Source of the DNA: Bacteroidota bacterium
GTDB taxonomy: Bacteria; Bacteroidota; Bacteroidia; JAIBAJ01
Assembly (NCBI GenBank): GCA_947475205.1
Contig: CANJNG010000031.1
Span: forward strand, 1 to 33,776
Length of the DNA: 33,776 nt
Direction: 5' to 3'
Below the pieces are notes generated by a model that ran no database searches, had not been told where the DNA came from, and saw only the letters and a list, made by a program, of their open reading frames with translations. The position numbers and the translations under genes are program-made. This document shows positions 27,241-33,776 of the stretch, one piece after another; the first letter of the stretch is position 1; each line of letters starts with the position of its first letter.

Positions 27241-27660
27241 TTAAAAACGCTCTAAGTTTGAGAAGAAGAAGTTGCCTTCTATCGCGGCGTTATCATCGCT
27301 ATCGCTACCGTGAACGGCGTTTGCTGCAATTGATTTAGCGTAGATTTTACGGATAGTTCCTTCGTCGGCATTTGCAGGGTTAGTAGCTCCTATTAGTTTA
27401 CGGAAATCTTCCACTGCATTATCTTTTTCCAAGATAGCTGCCACGATTGGGCCGCTGCTCATGTAGCCAACTAATTCGCCATAAAAAGGCCGCTCTTTGT
27501 GCACTTCATAAAACGCTCCGGCTTGTGCTTCGGTGAGGCGGGTAAATTTTAAAGCCACTACTTTGAATCCTGCATCGTTAATCATTTTTAATATTCCACC
27601 AATGTAGTTGCTTTCCACTGCATCGGGTTTTACCATTGTAAAAGTTCTGTTAGTTGCCAT
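27241..27660 (-). CDS. ndk: Nucleoside diphosphate kinase
   Basis: Transfers the gamma phosphate from ATP to NDPs through a phosphohistidine, in the cytoplasm. The active site NAVHGSDS has His117, with the N-terminal [11 protein letters not shown] and the segment EGNFFF also conserved. The length of 139 residues is standard. It has its own -7 element upstream and a shared terminator downstream. Confidence 0.97.
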   Translation of the reverse strand: MATNRTFTMVKPDAVESNYIGGILKMINDAGFKVVALKFTRLTEAQAGAFYEVHKERPFYGELVGYMSSGPIVAAILEKDNAVEDFRKLIGATNPANADEGTIRKIYAKSIAANAVHGSDSDDNAAIEGNFFFSNLERF

Positions 27661-27687
27661 AATGTTTATCTGTTTTTAAAAAGGCCG

Positions 27688-27695
27688 CAAATGTA
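27688..27695 (-). promoter_or_regulatory. -7 element of ndk
   Basis: TACATTTG on the minus strand, an exact TAnnTTTG match, 27 bases before the ATG. A TTTG on the minus strand (27720-27723) is 24 bases further upstream, a rather long spacer. Confidence 0.55.
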
Positions 27696-27862
27696 GTTGG
27701 AAAATATATCCACAGAAATCAAATTTCGGGGTGGGAAATGGCAGACAGAGGAGACACTGGATACATTTTTTTTAATATTGCTTATATTATATAATTTATA
27801 TTATGTTAAATATAATAAAATTTCACTTATCGAAACTATCTCCCACCTTCATTAAAAAATAC

Positions 27863-27870
27863 TACGTTTG
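27863..27870 (+). promoter_or_regulatory. -7 element of ilvE
   Basis: TACGTTTG, an exact TAnnTTTG match, 17 bases before the ilvE ATG. The 170 bases upstream are very AT-rich (about 27765-27825). No clear -33 TTG at the usual distance. Confidence 0.5.
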
Positions 27871-27887
27871 CCCCTTCAAATATCAAA

Positions 27888-28943
27888 ATGAATATTTCTA
27901 TTTCAAAAGCGACTAAGACTCGAATACACGAGGTTGATTATACTAAACTTACATTCGGGAGAGATTTCTCCGACCACATGCTTGTAGCCGAATATACCAA
28001 TGGTGAATGGCAAGACCCGAAAATTGTTCCTTTCGGTCCATTTGAAATCAGTCCATCCATGACGGCAATCCATCACGGACAATCAATATTTGAAGGAATG
28101 AAAGCTTTTAAATCGCCCGAAGGGAATCCCTTGCTATTTCGTCCATATGAAAATTACAAGCGAATGAACCTTTCGGCTGCACGGATGTGTATGCCCGCCA
28201 TTCCTGAGAATATTTTTATGGATGGAATTAAAGCCTTGGTTCATCTCGATAGCAATTGGATTCCAACCGAAGAAGGAAAATCACTGTATATCCGTCCGGT
28301 CTATTTTTCGTTTGATACTGTTATTGGGGTTAAACCTGCCGAGAATTACCGATTGATGGTTTTTACTTCACCTTGCAGTGCCTACTATGCCGAGCCTTTA
28401 AATGTAAAAATCGAACGCCATTATTCACGTGCAGCCCAAGGTGGCGTTGGTTTTGCTAAAGCTGCAGGAAATTATGGAGGTGCAATGTTGCCTACAAAAT
28501 TAGCTAATCAAGAAGGTTTTCACCAAATCCTTTGGACAGATGCAGCCCATCATGAATACATTGAGGAATCCGGTAGTATGAATGTGATGTTTGTGATTGA
28601 CGATACCTTGGTAACCCCTGCCCTATCCGATAGTAAATTGGCCGGCGTTACTCGGGAAAGTATTATTTACATTGCTCGTATGTGGGGAATGAAGGTTGAA
28701 GAACGACAAATTAGCGTTACTGAATTGGTGGAAGCTGCTCGAAATGGTAGTTTAAAGGAAGCCTTCGGTACAGGAACAGCAGCAAATTTAGCTCACATTG
28801 CTAAAATTGGTTTTGAAGAGGAGTTGTTCACCCTTCCCGACCTTCCCTCCCACTCTTTTATTAACCGCATAAGTACCTATATGATGGATTTGAAAACCGG
28901 AAAAATAAAGGATGCTTTTGGTTGGGTGGTAAATGTGAATTAG
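27888..28943 (+). CDS. ilvE: Branched-chain amino-acid aminotransferase
   Basis: A PLP-dependent enzyme that exchanges amino groups between Leu/Ile/Val and 2-oxoglutarate, in the cytoplasm. The fold-type IV motifs are intact: PLP lysine Lys191 in GFAKAAGNYG, EESGSMN (Glu227), and GTGTAANLAHI near the C-terminus. The length of 351 residues fits the longer BCAT type found in Bacteroidota and eukaryotes. It starts a possible same-strand group with the small gene, deacetylase and LolA-like genes downstream. No other branched-chain biosynthesis gene is in the window. Confidence 0.95.
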   Translation: MNISISKATKTRIHEVDYTKLTFGRDFSDHMLVAEYTNGEWQDPKIVPFGPFEISPSMTAIHHGQSIFEGMKAFKSPEGNPLLFRPYENYKRMNLSAARMCMPAIPENIFMDGIKALVHLDSNWIPTEEGKSLYIRPVYFSFDTVIGVKPAENYRLMVFTSPCSAYYAEPLNVKIERHYSRAAQGGVGFAKAAGNYGGAMLPTKLANQEGFHQILWTDAAHHEYIEESGSMNVMFVIDDTLVTPALSDSKLAGVTRESIIYIARMWGMKVEERQISVTELVEAARNGSLKEAFGTGTAANLAHIAKIGFEEELFTLPDLPSHSFINRISTYMMDLKTGKIKDAFGWVVNVN

Positions 28944-28970
28944 GTATTAAGTAGAAGGTATTAGGTAGAA
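28943..28970. repeat. Two 14-base direct repeats at the ilvE stop
   Basis: GGTATTAAGTAGAA (28943-28956) and GGTATTAGGTAGAA (28957-28970) differ at one base and begin at the last base of the ilvE stop codon. Similar short repeats are common in Bacteroidota spacers. Confidence 0.6.
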
Positions 28971-29013
28971 GAGGACTTCCCTCCTACTCTGTTTTAAATA
29001 TAATAAAATCGTT

Positions 29014-29247
29014 ATGCGAATAATAGGCCGAATCCTCCATCCCGAATTTTCAATCACTGTTTTTGAGATGAATGAAAAGTTTGTGGTGAAATTTGAAGCG
29101 GGAATGATGGAGCAGACTTATAAGTTTTTAAAGGACGGAATAAATAGCATGGAAGACCTTGAAGCACTTTTTGATGAACAGTTTTACGACAATATTCGGG
29201 AACGATTCAACGAGATGTATCTCGATATGAAACGAGCCAGAGCCTGA
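29014..29247 (+). CDS. Small conserved hypothetical protein
   Basis: 77 residues, no signal peptide or membrane segment. The N-terminal half is beta-rich (RIIGRILHPEF, then a hydrophobic FVVKFEAG strand) and the C-terminal half is helical and charged (MEDLEALFDEQF, then RFNEMYLDMKRARA). I believe similar small proteins occur across Bacteroidota but know no function. The AT-rich upstream sequence shares 16 bases (28994-29009) with the region upstream of ilvE (27806-27821). It is probably cotranscribed with its neighbours. Confidence 0.7.
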   Translation: MRIIGRILHPEFSITVFEMNEKFVVKFEAGMMEQTYKFLKDGINSMEDLEALFDEQFYDNIRERFNEMYLDMKRARA

Positions 29248-29253
29248 AATCTT

Positions 29254-29261
29254 TACTTTTG
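29254..29261 (+). promoter_or_regulatory. -7-like element before the polysaccharide deacetylase
   Basis: TACTTTTG, an exact TAnnTTTG match, ending 5 bases before the TTG start at 29267. No -33 element is seen, and it begins 7 bases after the end of the upstream gene. Confidence 0.4.
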
Positions 29262-29266
29262 TCGGC

Positions 29267-29953
29267 TTGATTTACATTGCTATAATCCTAATCGGGATTC
29301 TTATTTATTTGGTATATGCCACGGTGAATATCAATTCCCAAGTATACCTTAAGGCCATTTGTAAGGGTGATTCTTCCCAAAATAAAATTGCTATTACGTT
29401 TGATGATGGACCAAATAATAAATTTACAACCAATATTTTAAAGTCTTTATCTAAAACAAACACTAAAGCTGCTTTTTTTATAATCGGAAAGAACATCCAA
29501 GGGAATGAAACTATCTTAAAACAAACTGCTGATGAGGGACACATCATCGGAAATCATTCCTTTGCACATAGTTTTGGTTATGATTTCAATAATGTGGAAG
29601 AGTTTATTTTGGATACAGAAATGGCTCAACGAAAGATTCAGGCAATTATAAGGACTACTCCCCTACTATTTCGCCCGCCTTATGGTATAAGTACTCCAAA
29701 GATGGGTAGAGCCATAAAGCAGCTCAATTTAACCACTATCGGTTGGAGTGTACGTTCAATGGATACTACATTAAAACGTAAAGATGACCTTTGGGCTAAA
29801 GTTAAATCGGTTAAAGGAGGAGATATTGTTCTTTTTCATGATTCAACACCATTTATGGCTGAGTTTTTGGAAGAGTGGATTCCACAATGCCAACAAAATG
29901 GTTTAGAAATTGTAGGTTTAGATGAACTTCTGAATATTAAATGTTATGCGTAG
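29267..29953 (+). CDS. Membrane-anchored polysaccharide deacetylase (NodB family, CE4)
   Basis: Removes acetyl groups from N-acetylglucosamine-containing or similar polymers, outside the cytoplasmic membrane. An N-terminal membrane helix (about 3-20) anchors it. The CE4 motifs are intact: TFDDGP (Asp46, Asp47), the metal His97 and His101 in NHSFAH, RPPYG (136-140), GWSVRSMD and VLFHDS (His191). The start is TTG at 29267; there is no ATG in a suitable position and a -7 element precedes it. It overlaps the LolA-like gene by 8 bases, so the two are translationally linked. The substrate (peptidoglycan, exopolysaccharide or glycan lipid) is undetermined. Confidence 0.88.
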   Translation: MIYIAIILIGILIYLVYATVNINSQVYLKAICKGDSSQNKIAITFDDGPNNKFTTNILKSLSKTNTKAAFFIIGKNIQGNETILKQTADEGHIIGNHSFAHSFGYDFNNVEEFILDTEMAQRKIQAIIRTTPLLFRPPYGISTPKMGRAIKQLNLTTIGWSVRSMDTTLKRKDDLWAKVKSVKGGDIVLFHDSTPFMAEFLEEWIPQCQQNGLEIVGLDELLNIKCYA

Positions 29954-30554
29954 ATGTAGTTTTGGATTGATTTTGGCCATTTGCTTCAACATTTGCAATG
30001 CCCAAACTCCATTCGATAAATTAAGCGTCATTATACAGCAGAATACCTCTTCAACATCCAATTTAATGACCGATTTTGTGCAGGAAAAGACCTCCCCGAT
30101 GTTGGAAGAAGCTGTTAAATCTTCGGGGAAACTCTATTTTGCAAAACCCAAGCACATCCGTTGGGAATACAAGGGAGAGAAGGCCAGTATCATTATTTTC
30201 AATGAAGACAAGGCTTATCTTGTTTCAAATGGGAAAAAGAAGGAGTATAATCTAGCTAAAAACCCACTCTTTTCAAAGGTAAATGAAATCATTGCGATGA
30301 GTGTAAATGGGAACGTTTTGGCTCGGAAAGAGTTTGCGGCTACTGTAACCGAATCGAAAGGAAATTATAACGTATTGCTGAAACCCAAAGTAAACGCACT
30401 TCGCTTGTTTCTGAAAGAAGTGAACCTTTCTGTTTCAGAAAAAGGCGATGTTGAAAGCTTGATCATTACCGGAAAATCGGGCGATGAAACGAAGATTCGC
30501 TTTTTTAATTCGGTGAAGAATGGAAAGATGGATGGAAAGTTGTTTGAATTGTAG
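29946..30554 (+). CDS. LolA-like outer-membrane lipoprotein carrier protein
   Basis: 202 residues with a signal peptide (about 1-19, ending CNAQ), so periplasmic. The LolA fold is suggested by the DFVQEK segment, SGKLYFAKPKHIRWEY (about 61-76) and the later beta strands with NALRLFLKEV. LolA carries lipoproteins from LolCDE to the outer membrane in other bacteria. Bacteroidota also have LolA-like proteins with other lipid cargo, so the name is provisional and I give no symbol. It overlaps the polysaccharide deacetylase, suggesting a linked envelope role. Confidence 0.8.
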   Translation: MRRCSFGLILAICFNICNAQTPFDKLSVIIQQNTSSTSNLMTDFVQEKTSPMLEEAVKSSGKLYFAKPKHIRWEYKGEKASIIIFNEDKAYLVSNGKKKEYNLAKNPLFSKVNEIIAMSVNGNVLARKEFAATVTESKGNYNVLLKPKVNALRLFLKEVNLSVSEKGDVESLIITGKSGDETKIRFFNSVKNGKMDGKLFEL

Positions 30555-30643
30555 TTGCTAATGGAATGGAGATTTTGATTTGATTTTATCCAAACTATCA
30601 CCACGTTTATTAAGTGTGGAACAATCTATAGGAACGAGCATAA

Positions 30644-30678
30644 AAAAAGGGAGATAAAGTTAATTTATCTCCCTTTTT
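30644..30678. terminator. Bidirectional hairpin terminator
   Basis: AAAAAGGGAGATAAA (30644-30658) and TTTATCTCCCTTTTT (30664-30678) form a perfect 15-pair stem with a 5-base loop. It sits between the convergent LolA-like and Cys-rich lipoprotein genes, with A- and T-runs suiting both strands. Confidence 0.9.
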
Positions 30679-30697
30679 AGTTTTAAGACTATTTAAA

Positions 30698-31288
30698 TCA
30701 AGGAGGGTCAATCGGTCCACCGAAGCAAGCACCGAAATATGTTGCCCAACTGCCTTGTGCAACAAATCTATCTCCACTACCCCAAGCAGTTTCGGTTTTA
30801 CAACCAGTTTTTACAACTGAATGAGCAGCAATACATACACAAGCATTCGGATTTGGAACTACATAAGTAATTTCATAACTGTAATTTGAATAGCCTGAGC
30901 AAGTTGAAGTTGTTGATGCATATGGGAAGTTGCCTACTTTAGGATTACCATAGCAATTTACAGGAATTGAACCACATTCACCAACATATAAATGAGTTTC
31001 GGTCAATTTAGCATTTGCTTTAGTTAATTTATAAGTAACATACACGTTGTCCGCATCGCTTTCAACAAGCACATAGCCTACCACTGTATTCTGCCCAGCT
31101 ATTAAATCTACTTGTGATGTAAAGGTAGCACTTGGGTTACGTTCACCAACGAACGAACTCAATCGAGTTTGAATATCGGTATTAGCATCCGGAGTTGTTT
31201 CTTCGTTAGGTGTAAGGCTTGTGTCTTTTTTACACGAAGCCAACACAGTAACTGCACAAATGAGTGAAAGTTTGAAAATGTGTTTCAT
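30698..31288 (-). CDS. Cys-rich putative lipoprotein
   Basis: 196 residues with a signal peptide and lipobox LASC (Cys19), followed by KKDTSLTPNEETTPDAN, an acidic, disordered linker. The rest is a beta-rich domain with seven cysteines (in GECGSIPVNCYG, STCSGY, NACVCI, TGCKTE, GACFGG), so disulfides are likely. The end has ETAWGSGDRF and GSWATYFG, which I recall vaguely from surface proteins of this phylum. No enzymatic motif was recognised. It is presumably anchored in the outer membrane. An ATG with an A-rich upstream stretch supports the start. Confidence 0.75.
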   Translation of the reverse strand: MKHIFKLSLICAVTVLASCKKDTSLTPNEETTPDANTDIQTRLSSFVGERNPSATFTSQVDLIAGQNTVVGYVLVESDADNVYVTYKLTKANAKLTETHLYVGECGSIPVNCYGNPKVGNFPYASTTSTCSGYSNYSYEITYVVPNPNACVCIAAHSVVKTGCKTETAWGSGDRFVAQGSWATYFGACFGGPIDPP

Positions 31289-31426
31289 TTTTTTGTTTGT
31301 TTAAATTAGATGAGGTAAATGTAATAGCATTTTCCATATTATAACATATATTAATGGTCGTTGGTCGAAATTTACTAACTAAATGTTTTCGTTGGAATAG
31401 TAGGTTACGAATATTCTAAAACGTTA

Positions 31427-32452
31427 CTAATCTTCCCAATCGGCAATAAAAACGTTGGTGTCGTGAGTACCGCCATTGTTGCGGTTACTGGAAAAAACTA
31501 TCTTTTTCCCATCTGGCGAAAACATTGGAAAAGCATTAAACAGGCTTTCTGATGTAATTCGCTCTAAATCGCTTCCATCCGTATTAATACTGTATAATTG
31601 AAAATCGTAGCCTCGTTGGCTATGATGATTGCTGGAAAAGATAATTCGCTTTCCGTTCGGGTGAAAAAACGGTGCCCAGTTAGCTTTGCCTAAATTGGTA
31701 ATTTGCTTTAAATCACTGCCATCAATATTGCAGGTATAAATTTCCATAGCAACTGGAGCTACAAGATGTTGTGCTAAAAGATTTTTATACCGCAACACTT
31801 CATCATCAGTTTTAGGTCGTGAGGCTCTGAACACAAGTTTGGTACCATCAGGTGAAAAAAATGCACCGCCATCGTAACCCAATTCCGAAGTAAGTTGTTT
31901 TTGGTGCGTACCGTTAATATCCATTATCCATAATTCGAGGTCGCCGCTGCGGTCGCTGGTGAAAACTATTTTATCTCCTTTTGGCGAAACAGTAGCTTCG
32001 GCATCATAACCCGGATATTCGGTGAGTTGCCCTGTGAGGTTACCTTTAAGGTCGGCTACATATATCTCATAGGTAGGATTTACCTGCCACAAATATTCCC
32101 CTTTTATATTTGGAACTTCGGGACATTCTTTATCGCTAGAATGTGTAGAAGCATACAGGATATGCTTTCCATCGGGCATAAAGTATGAACAGGTGGTGCG
32201 ACCATTGCCCGTGCTGATTAGCTGTGGTTTATGGCTAGAATCGGCTTTACTAATTTCAAGATTAAATATCTGGTCGCATTTCAAACCCCAGGTCTTGAAA
32301 TTACTTTGAAAAGAAAGATTCTTTCCATCTGGACTAAAATAGGCTTCGGCATTATCGCCCCCAAAAGTGAGTTGGCGAATGTTTCGGAGGTGTTTCTCCT
32401 GACTATAGGAAATTAATGGCAGTAGGGCGAAGAAAAATGTAGCTGTTCTCAA
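31427..32452 (-). CDS. TolB-like PD40 beta-propeller protein
   Basis: 341 residues with a signal peptide (about 1-18, ending SYSQ) and repeated PD40/WD40-like units containing FSPDGK(N/T/K), MPDGKHI, SPKGDKIVFTSDR and FHPNGKRIIFSSN. The units probably form a six-blade propeller. Related proteins include the TolB propeller and peptidase-associated propellers; no peptidase domain is present here. The only plausible start is TTG at 32452, because an in-frame TAA lies just upstream and no ATG precedes the signal peptide. A TACTTTCG element (one mismatch) is upstream on the minus strand. Confidence 0.85.
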   Translation of the reverse strand: MRTATFFFALLPLISYSQEKHLRNIRQLTFGGDNAEAYFSPDGKNLSFQSNFKTWGLKCDQIFNLEISKADSSHKPQLISTGNGRTTCSYFMPDGKHILYASTHSSDKECPEVPNIKGEYLWQVNPTYEIYVADLKGNLTGQLTEYPGYDAEATVSPKGDKIVFTSDRSGDLELWIMDINGTHQKQLTSELGYDGGAFFSPDGTKLVFRASRPKTDDEVLRYKNLLAQHLVAPVAMEIYTCNIDGSDLKQITNLGKANWAPFFHPNGKRIIFSSNHHSQRGYDFQLYSINTDGSDLERITSESLFNAFPMFSPDGKKIVFSSNRNNGGTHDTNVFIADWED

Positions 32453-32486
32453 ACTTGGTTAAAATTTGAGCGAAAGTATAGTGTTG

Positions 32487-32515
32487 TTAATTGACAATTG
32501 AGAATTGTCAATTAA
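32487..32515. repeat. Perfect AT-rich palindrome
   Basis: TTAATTGACAATT (32487-32499) and AATTGTCAATTAA (32503-32515) form a perfect 13-pair hairpin with a 3-base loop GAG. It lies between the SGNH gene and the propeller gene on the minus strand, so it may end transcription of the first. It also resembles AATTGACAATT repeats common in Bacteroidota spacers. Confidence 0.7.
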
Positions 32516-32570
32516 AATTAGCAGAATTTCTAAGAATTACAAGAATTTGGGTAGTGACTATATTTCACCT

Positions 32571-33548
32571 TCACTCCGAGTCTTTCTTAATTATTCGGAG
32601 AATAGCTTGTTTCCCGTTTGAATTTACTTTTATTAAATACAACGCATCGGGAAATTGCTCAATAGCTAGAATACTTACTGTTCCCGAAAGTTTTTGTTGC
32701 AATAACATAGACCCGTTCAGGTTATAAAGTTGAACAGTACCATACTGTTTGTTACCTACTTCGGGTTGCTTAATGGTAATAACGTTAGTGGATGGGTTTA
32801 ATTGTATATTGAAATCCTTATTGACTTGAAGTTCCGAATTACTGCTCAACACCAAACTGTCGATATATTCCAACATCAATTTAACCCATTCGGTGTATTG
32901 TGTTCCGCTGGGATGCAAACCATCGGAAGCAACATAAGTTGGGATTTGAAGCCCTTGCCTTGAAATGGGGGTAATATCAAAATATGTTATGTGAAGGCTA
33001 TCGGCTATGTGGCGGCTAAATGCATTGTACTGGTCGAGTTCACTACTAATAGTGGCAGGGCTTGCCGTTTGCTGACCATAGGGTGTGTAGGCATAATCGG
33101 GAATGGAAACAATAAATACATGGGATTTTTGTCCTCCTGCATAAGCAATTGCAGAATCGAGCAAAGCCGGAAACTCGATTTGATATTGACTAAAAGGTCG
33201 GGATTGAAACTGATTGTTTACCCCGATAAGCAAGGATACTAAATTGAATTGCTGATTTGATAGTTGTTGATTGGTAACAGCATTCAACAGGTTATCGGTT
33301 CTCCAGCCGGTTGTGGCTATAAAGCGGATAGTGTCTGTTTGAAAACCTCGTTGGGCTAAGAAATCACTTAACTGCTTTGGCCAACGCTAATTTTCGGTTA
33401 CACTTTGCCCTAATGTATAGGAATCGCCCAAAGCATAAAATCGTATGGGATTTGACAGCACAAACTGCTGACTTAATCCCTCAAACGGAAATAGTAAGAC
33501 TACCAAATAGAGTGCTAATGCTCTTTGAGTATTGAAGGTTTTAGGCAT
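32571..33548 (-). pseudogene. SGNH/GDSL hydrolase with T9SS-like tag, interrupted by an in-frame TAG
   Basis: Read from ATG 33548, the gene encodes a signal peptide (MPKTFNTQRALALY..., ending GLSQ) and then FYALGDSYTLGQSV, which contains the SGNH block I GDS with the nucleophile Ser43. Codon 54 is TAG (33387-33389, minus strand). The same frame then continues RWPKQLSDFL, with no shift, through LIGVNNQF (block III) and DGLHPSG (block V, catalytic Asp and His) to a C-terminal, sorting-domain-like region ending IIKKDSE. The continuous similarity on both sides shows one gene broken by a single nonsense codon. Family knowledge: such hydrolases are esterases/lipases or deacetylases. Initiation after the stop would give a fragment lacking the nucleophile. 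An IS256-type gene lies 135 bases upstream. Confidence 0.85.
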
Positions 33549-33645
33549 TAGAATTATCAATCTTGATGAGACAAAATGCTAGCATACAACCTAAATTTGA
33601 CCAAATAGTTTTAAGCGAATCAAATCATGGGTTCGTACAACAAAC

Positions 33646-33681
33646 TGTGTCAAAACAAAAAAAGCATATAAATTTGACACA
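33646..33681. repeat. Inverted repeat near the left end of an IS256-type element
   Basis: TGTGTCAAA (33646-33654) and TTTGACACA (33673-33681) are perfect inverted copies separated by 18 bases, just upstream of the transposase ATG. IS256-family ends often carry TGTGTAAAA-like sequences, so the left terminal repeat is probably here. The exact element boundary and any target-site duplication cannot be fixed from one end. Confidence 0.5.
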
Positions 33682-33683
33682 AT

Positions 33684-33776
33684 ATGGAACAAGAAGACAA
33701 CTTTGATTACAAATCATTTGAGAAAGCCGCGATTCGTGGACTATTCTCTGGGCAACCCTTAGAAGGGAAGGATGGT
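33684..33776 (+). CDS. IS256-family (mutator) transposase, N-terminal fragment
   Basis: Only 31 codons are present before the window edge. They begin MEQEDNFDYKSFEKAAIRGL and continue with PLEGKDG, the usual N-terminus of Bacteroidota IS256-type transposases. The DDE catalytic residues lie outside the window. It marks an insertion sequence beside the broken SGNH gene. Confidence 0.7.
   Translation, partial: MEQEDNFDYKSFEKAAIRGLFSGQPLEGKDG

Noticed and set aside
27806-29009. Shared 16-base AT-rich sequence upstream of ilvE (27806-27821) and the small gene (28994-29009) as a regulatory site
   Set aside because: The sequence is a simple A/T mixture and could occur by chance; no symmetry or other copies are visible.
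33387-33389. Use of TAG as a sense codon in this organism
   Set aside because: TAG ends other intact genes in the window (for example at 5106-5108, 6880-6882 and 20075-20077), so a standard code with a local nonsense codon is simpler.

Overview
The window looks like a chromosomal segment of a member of the Bacteroidota. The evidence is several secreted proteins with C-terminal type A sorting domains of the type IX secretion system (T9SS), TAnnTTTG-type -7 promoter elements in place of TATAAT, almost no Shine-Dalgarno sequences, families typical of this phylum (DUF7619-like, DUF5686, short LolA-like carriers), and moderate-to-low GC. I cannot place it below phylum. No tRNA, rRNA, CRISPR array or phage region is visible.

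Layout. 1-6882: three T9SS cargo genes in a row. The first is cut by the window edge; the first two are paralogues (SBBP beta-propeller repeats, Cna-B-like domain, DUF7619-like domain, sorting tag) and the third is a different surface protein with a closely related tag. 6883-6953: a small REP-like repeat. 7005-11289: pbpC (penicillin-binding protein 1C), xseA and a DUF1801 gene, facing recN (minus). 13094-16135: gcvT and an APC amino-acid permease. 16360-18066: a secreted protein joining a cytochrome c-like module to a PHM-like copper monooxygenase domain. 18404-20077: a secreted GH13 alpha-glucosidase. 20109-24352 (minus): a single-domain response regulator, an SDR oxidoreductase, ybeY, and a DUF5686 outer-membrane protein coupled to ybeY by a GTGA overlap. 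24620-27144: a lipoprotein gene, a MazG-like pyrophosphohydrolase gene and an orphan MacB/FtsX-type permease. 27241-30554: ndk (minus), then ilvE, a small conserved gene, a polysaccharide deacetylase and a LolA-like carrier that overlap by 8 bases. 30698-33548 (minus): a Cys-rich lipoprotein, a TolB-like PD40 propeller and an SGNH hydrolase broken by an in-frame TAG. The window ends inside an IS256-type transposase gene.

How the genes work together. Most of the window is housekeeping (DNA repair, ribosome maturation, nucleotide and amino-acid metabolism) mixed with cell-envelope and secreted functions. I see no multi-gene defence or biosynthetic system. The points most worth follow-up are the cytochrome/copper-monooxygenase fusion, the in-frame stop in the SGNH hydrolase next to a transposase, and a repeated arrangement in which the -7 promoter element ends exactly five bases before a possible start codon (recN, the ABC permease, the deacetylase and probably pbpC), which suggests leaderless mRNAs.
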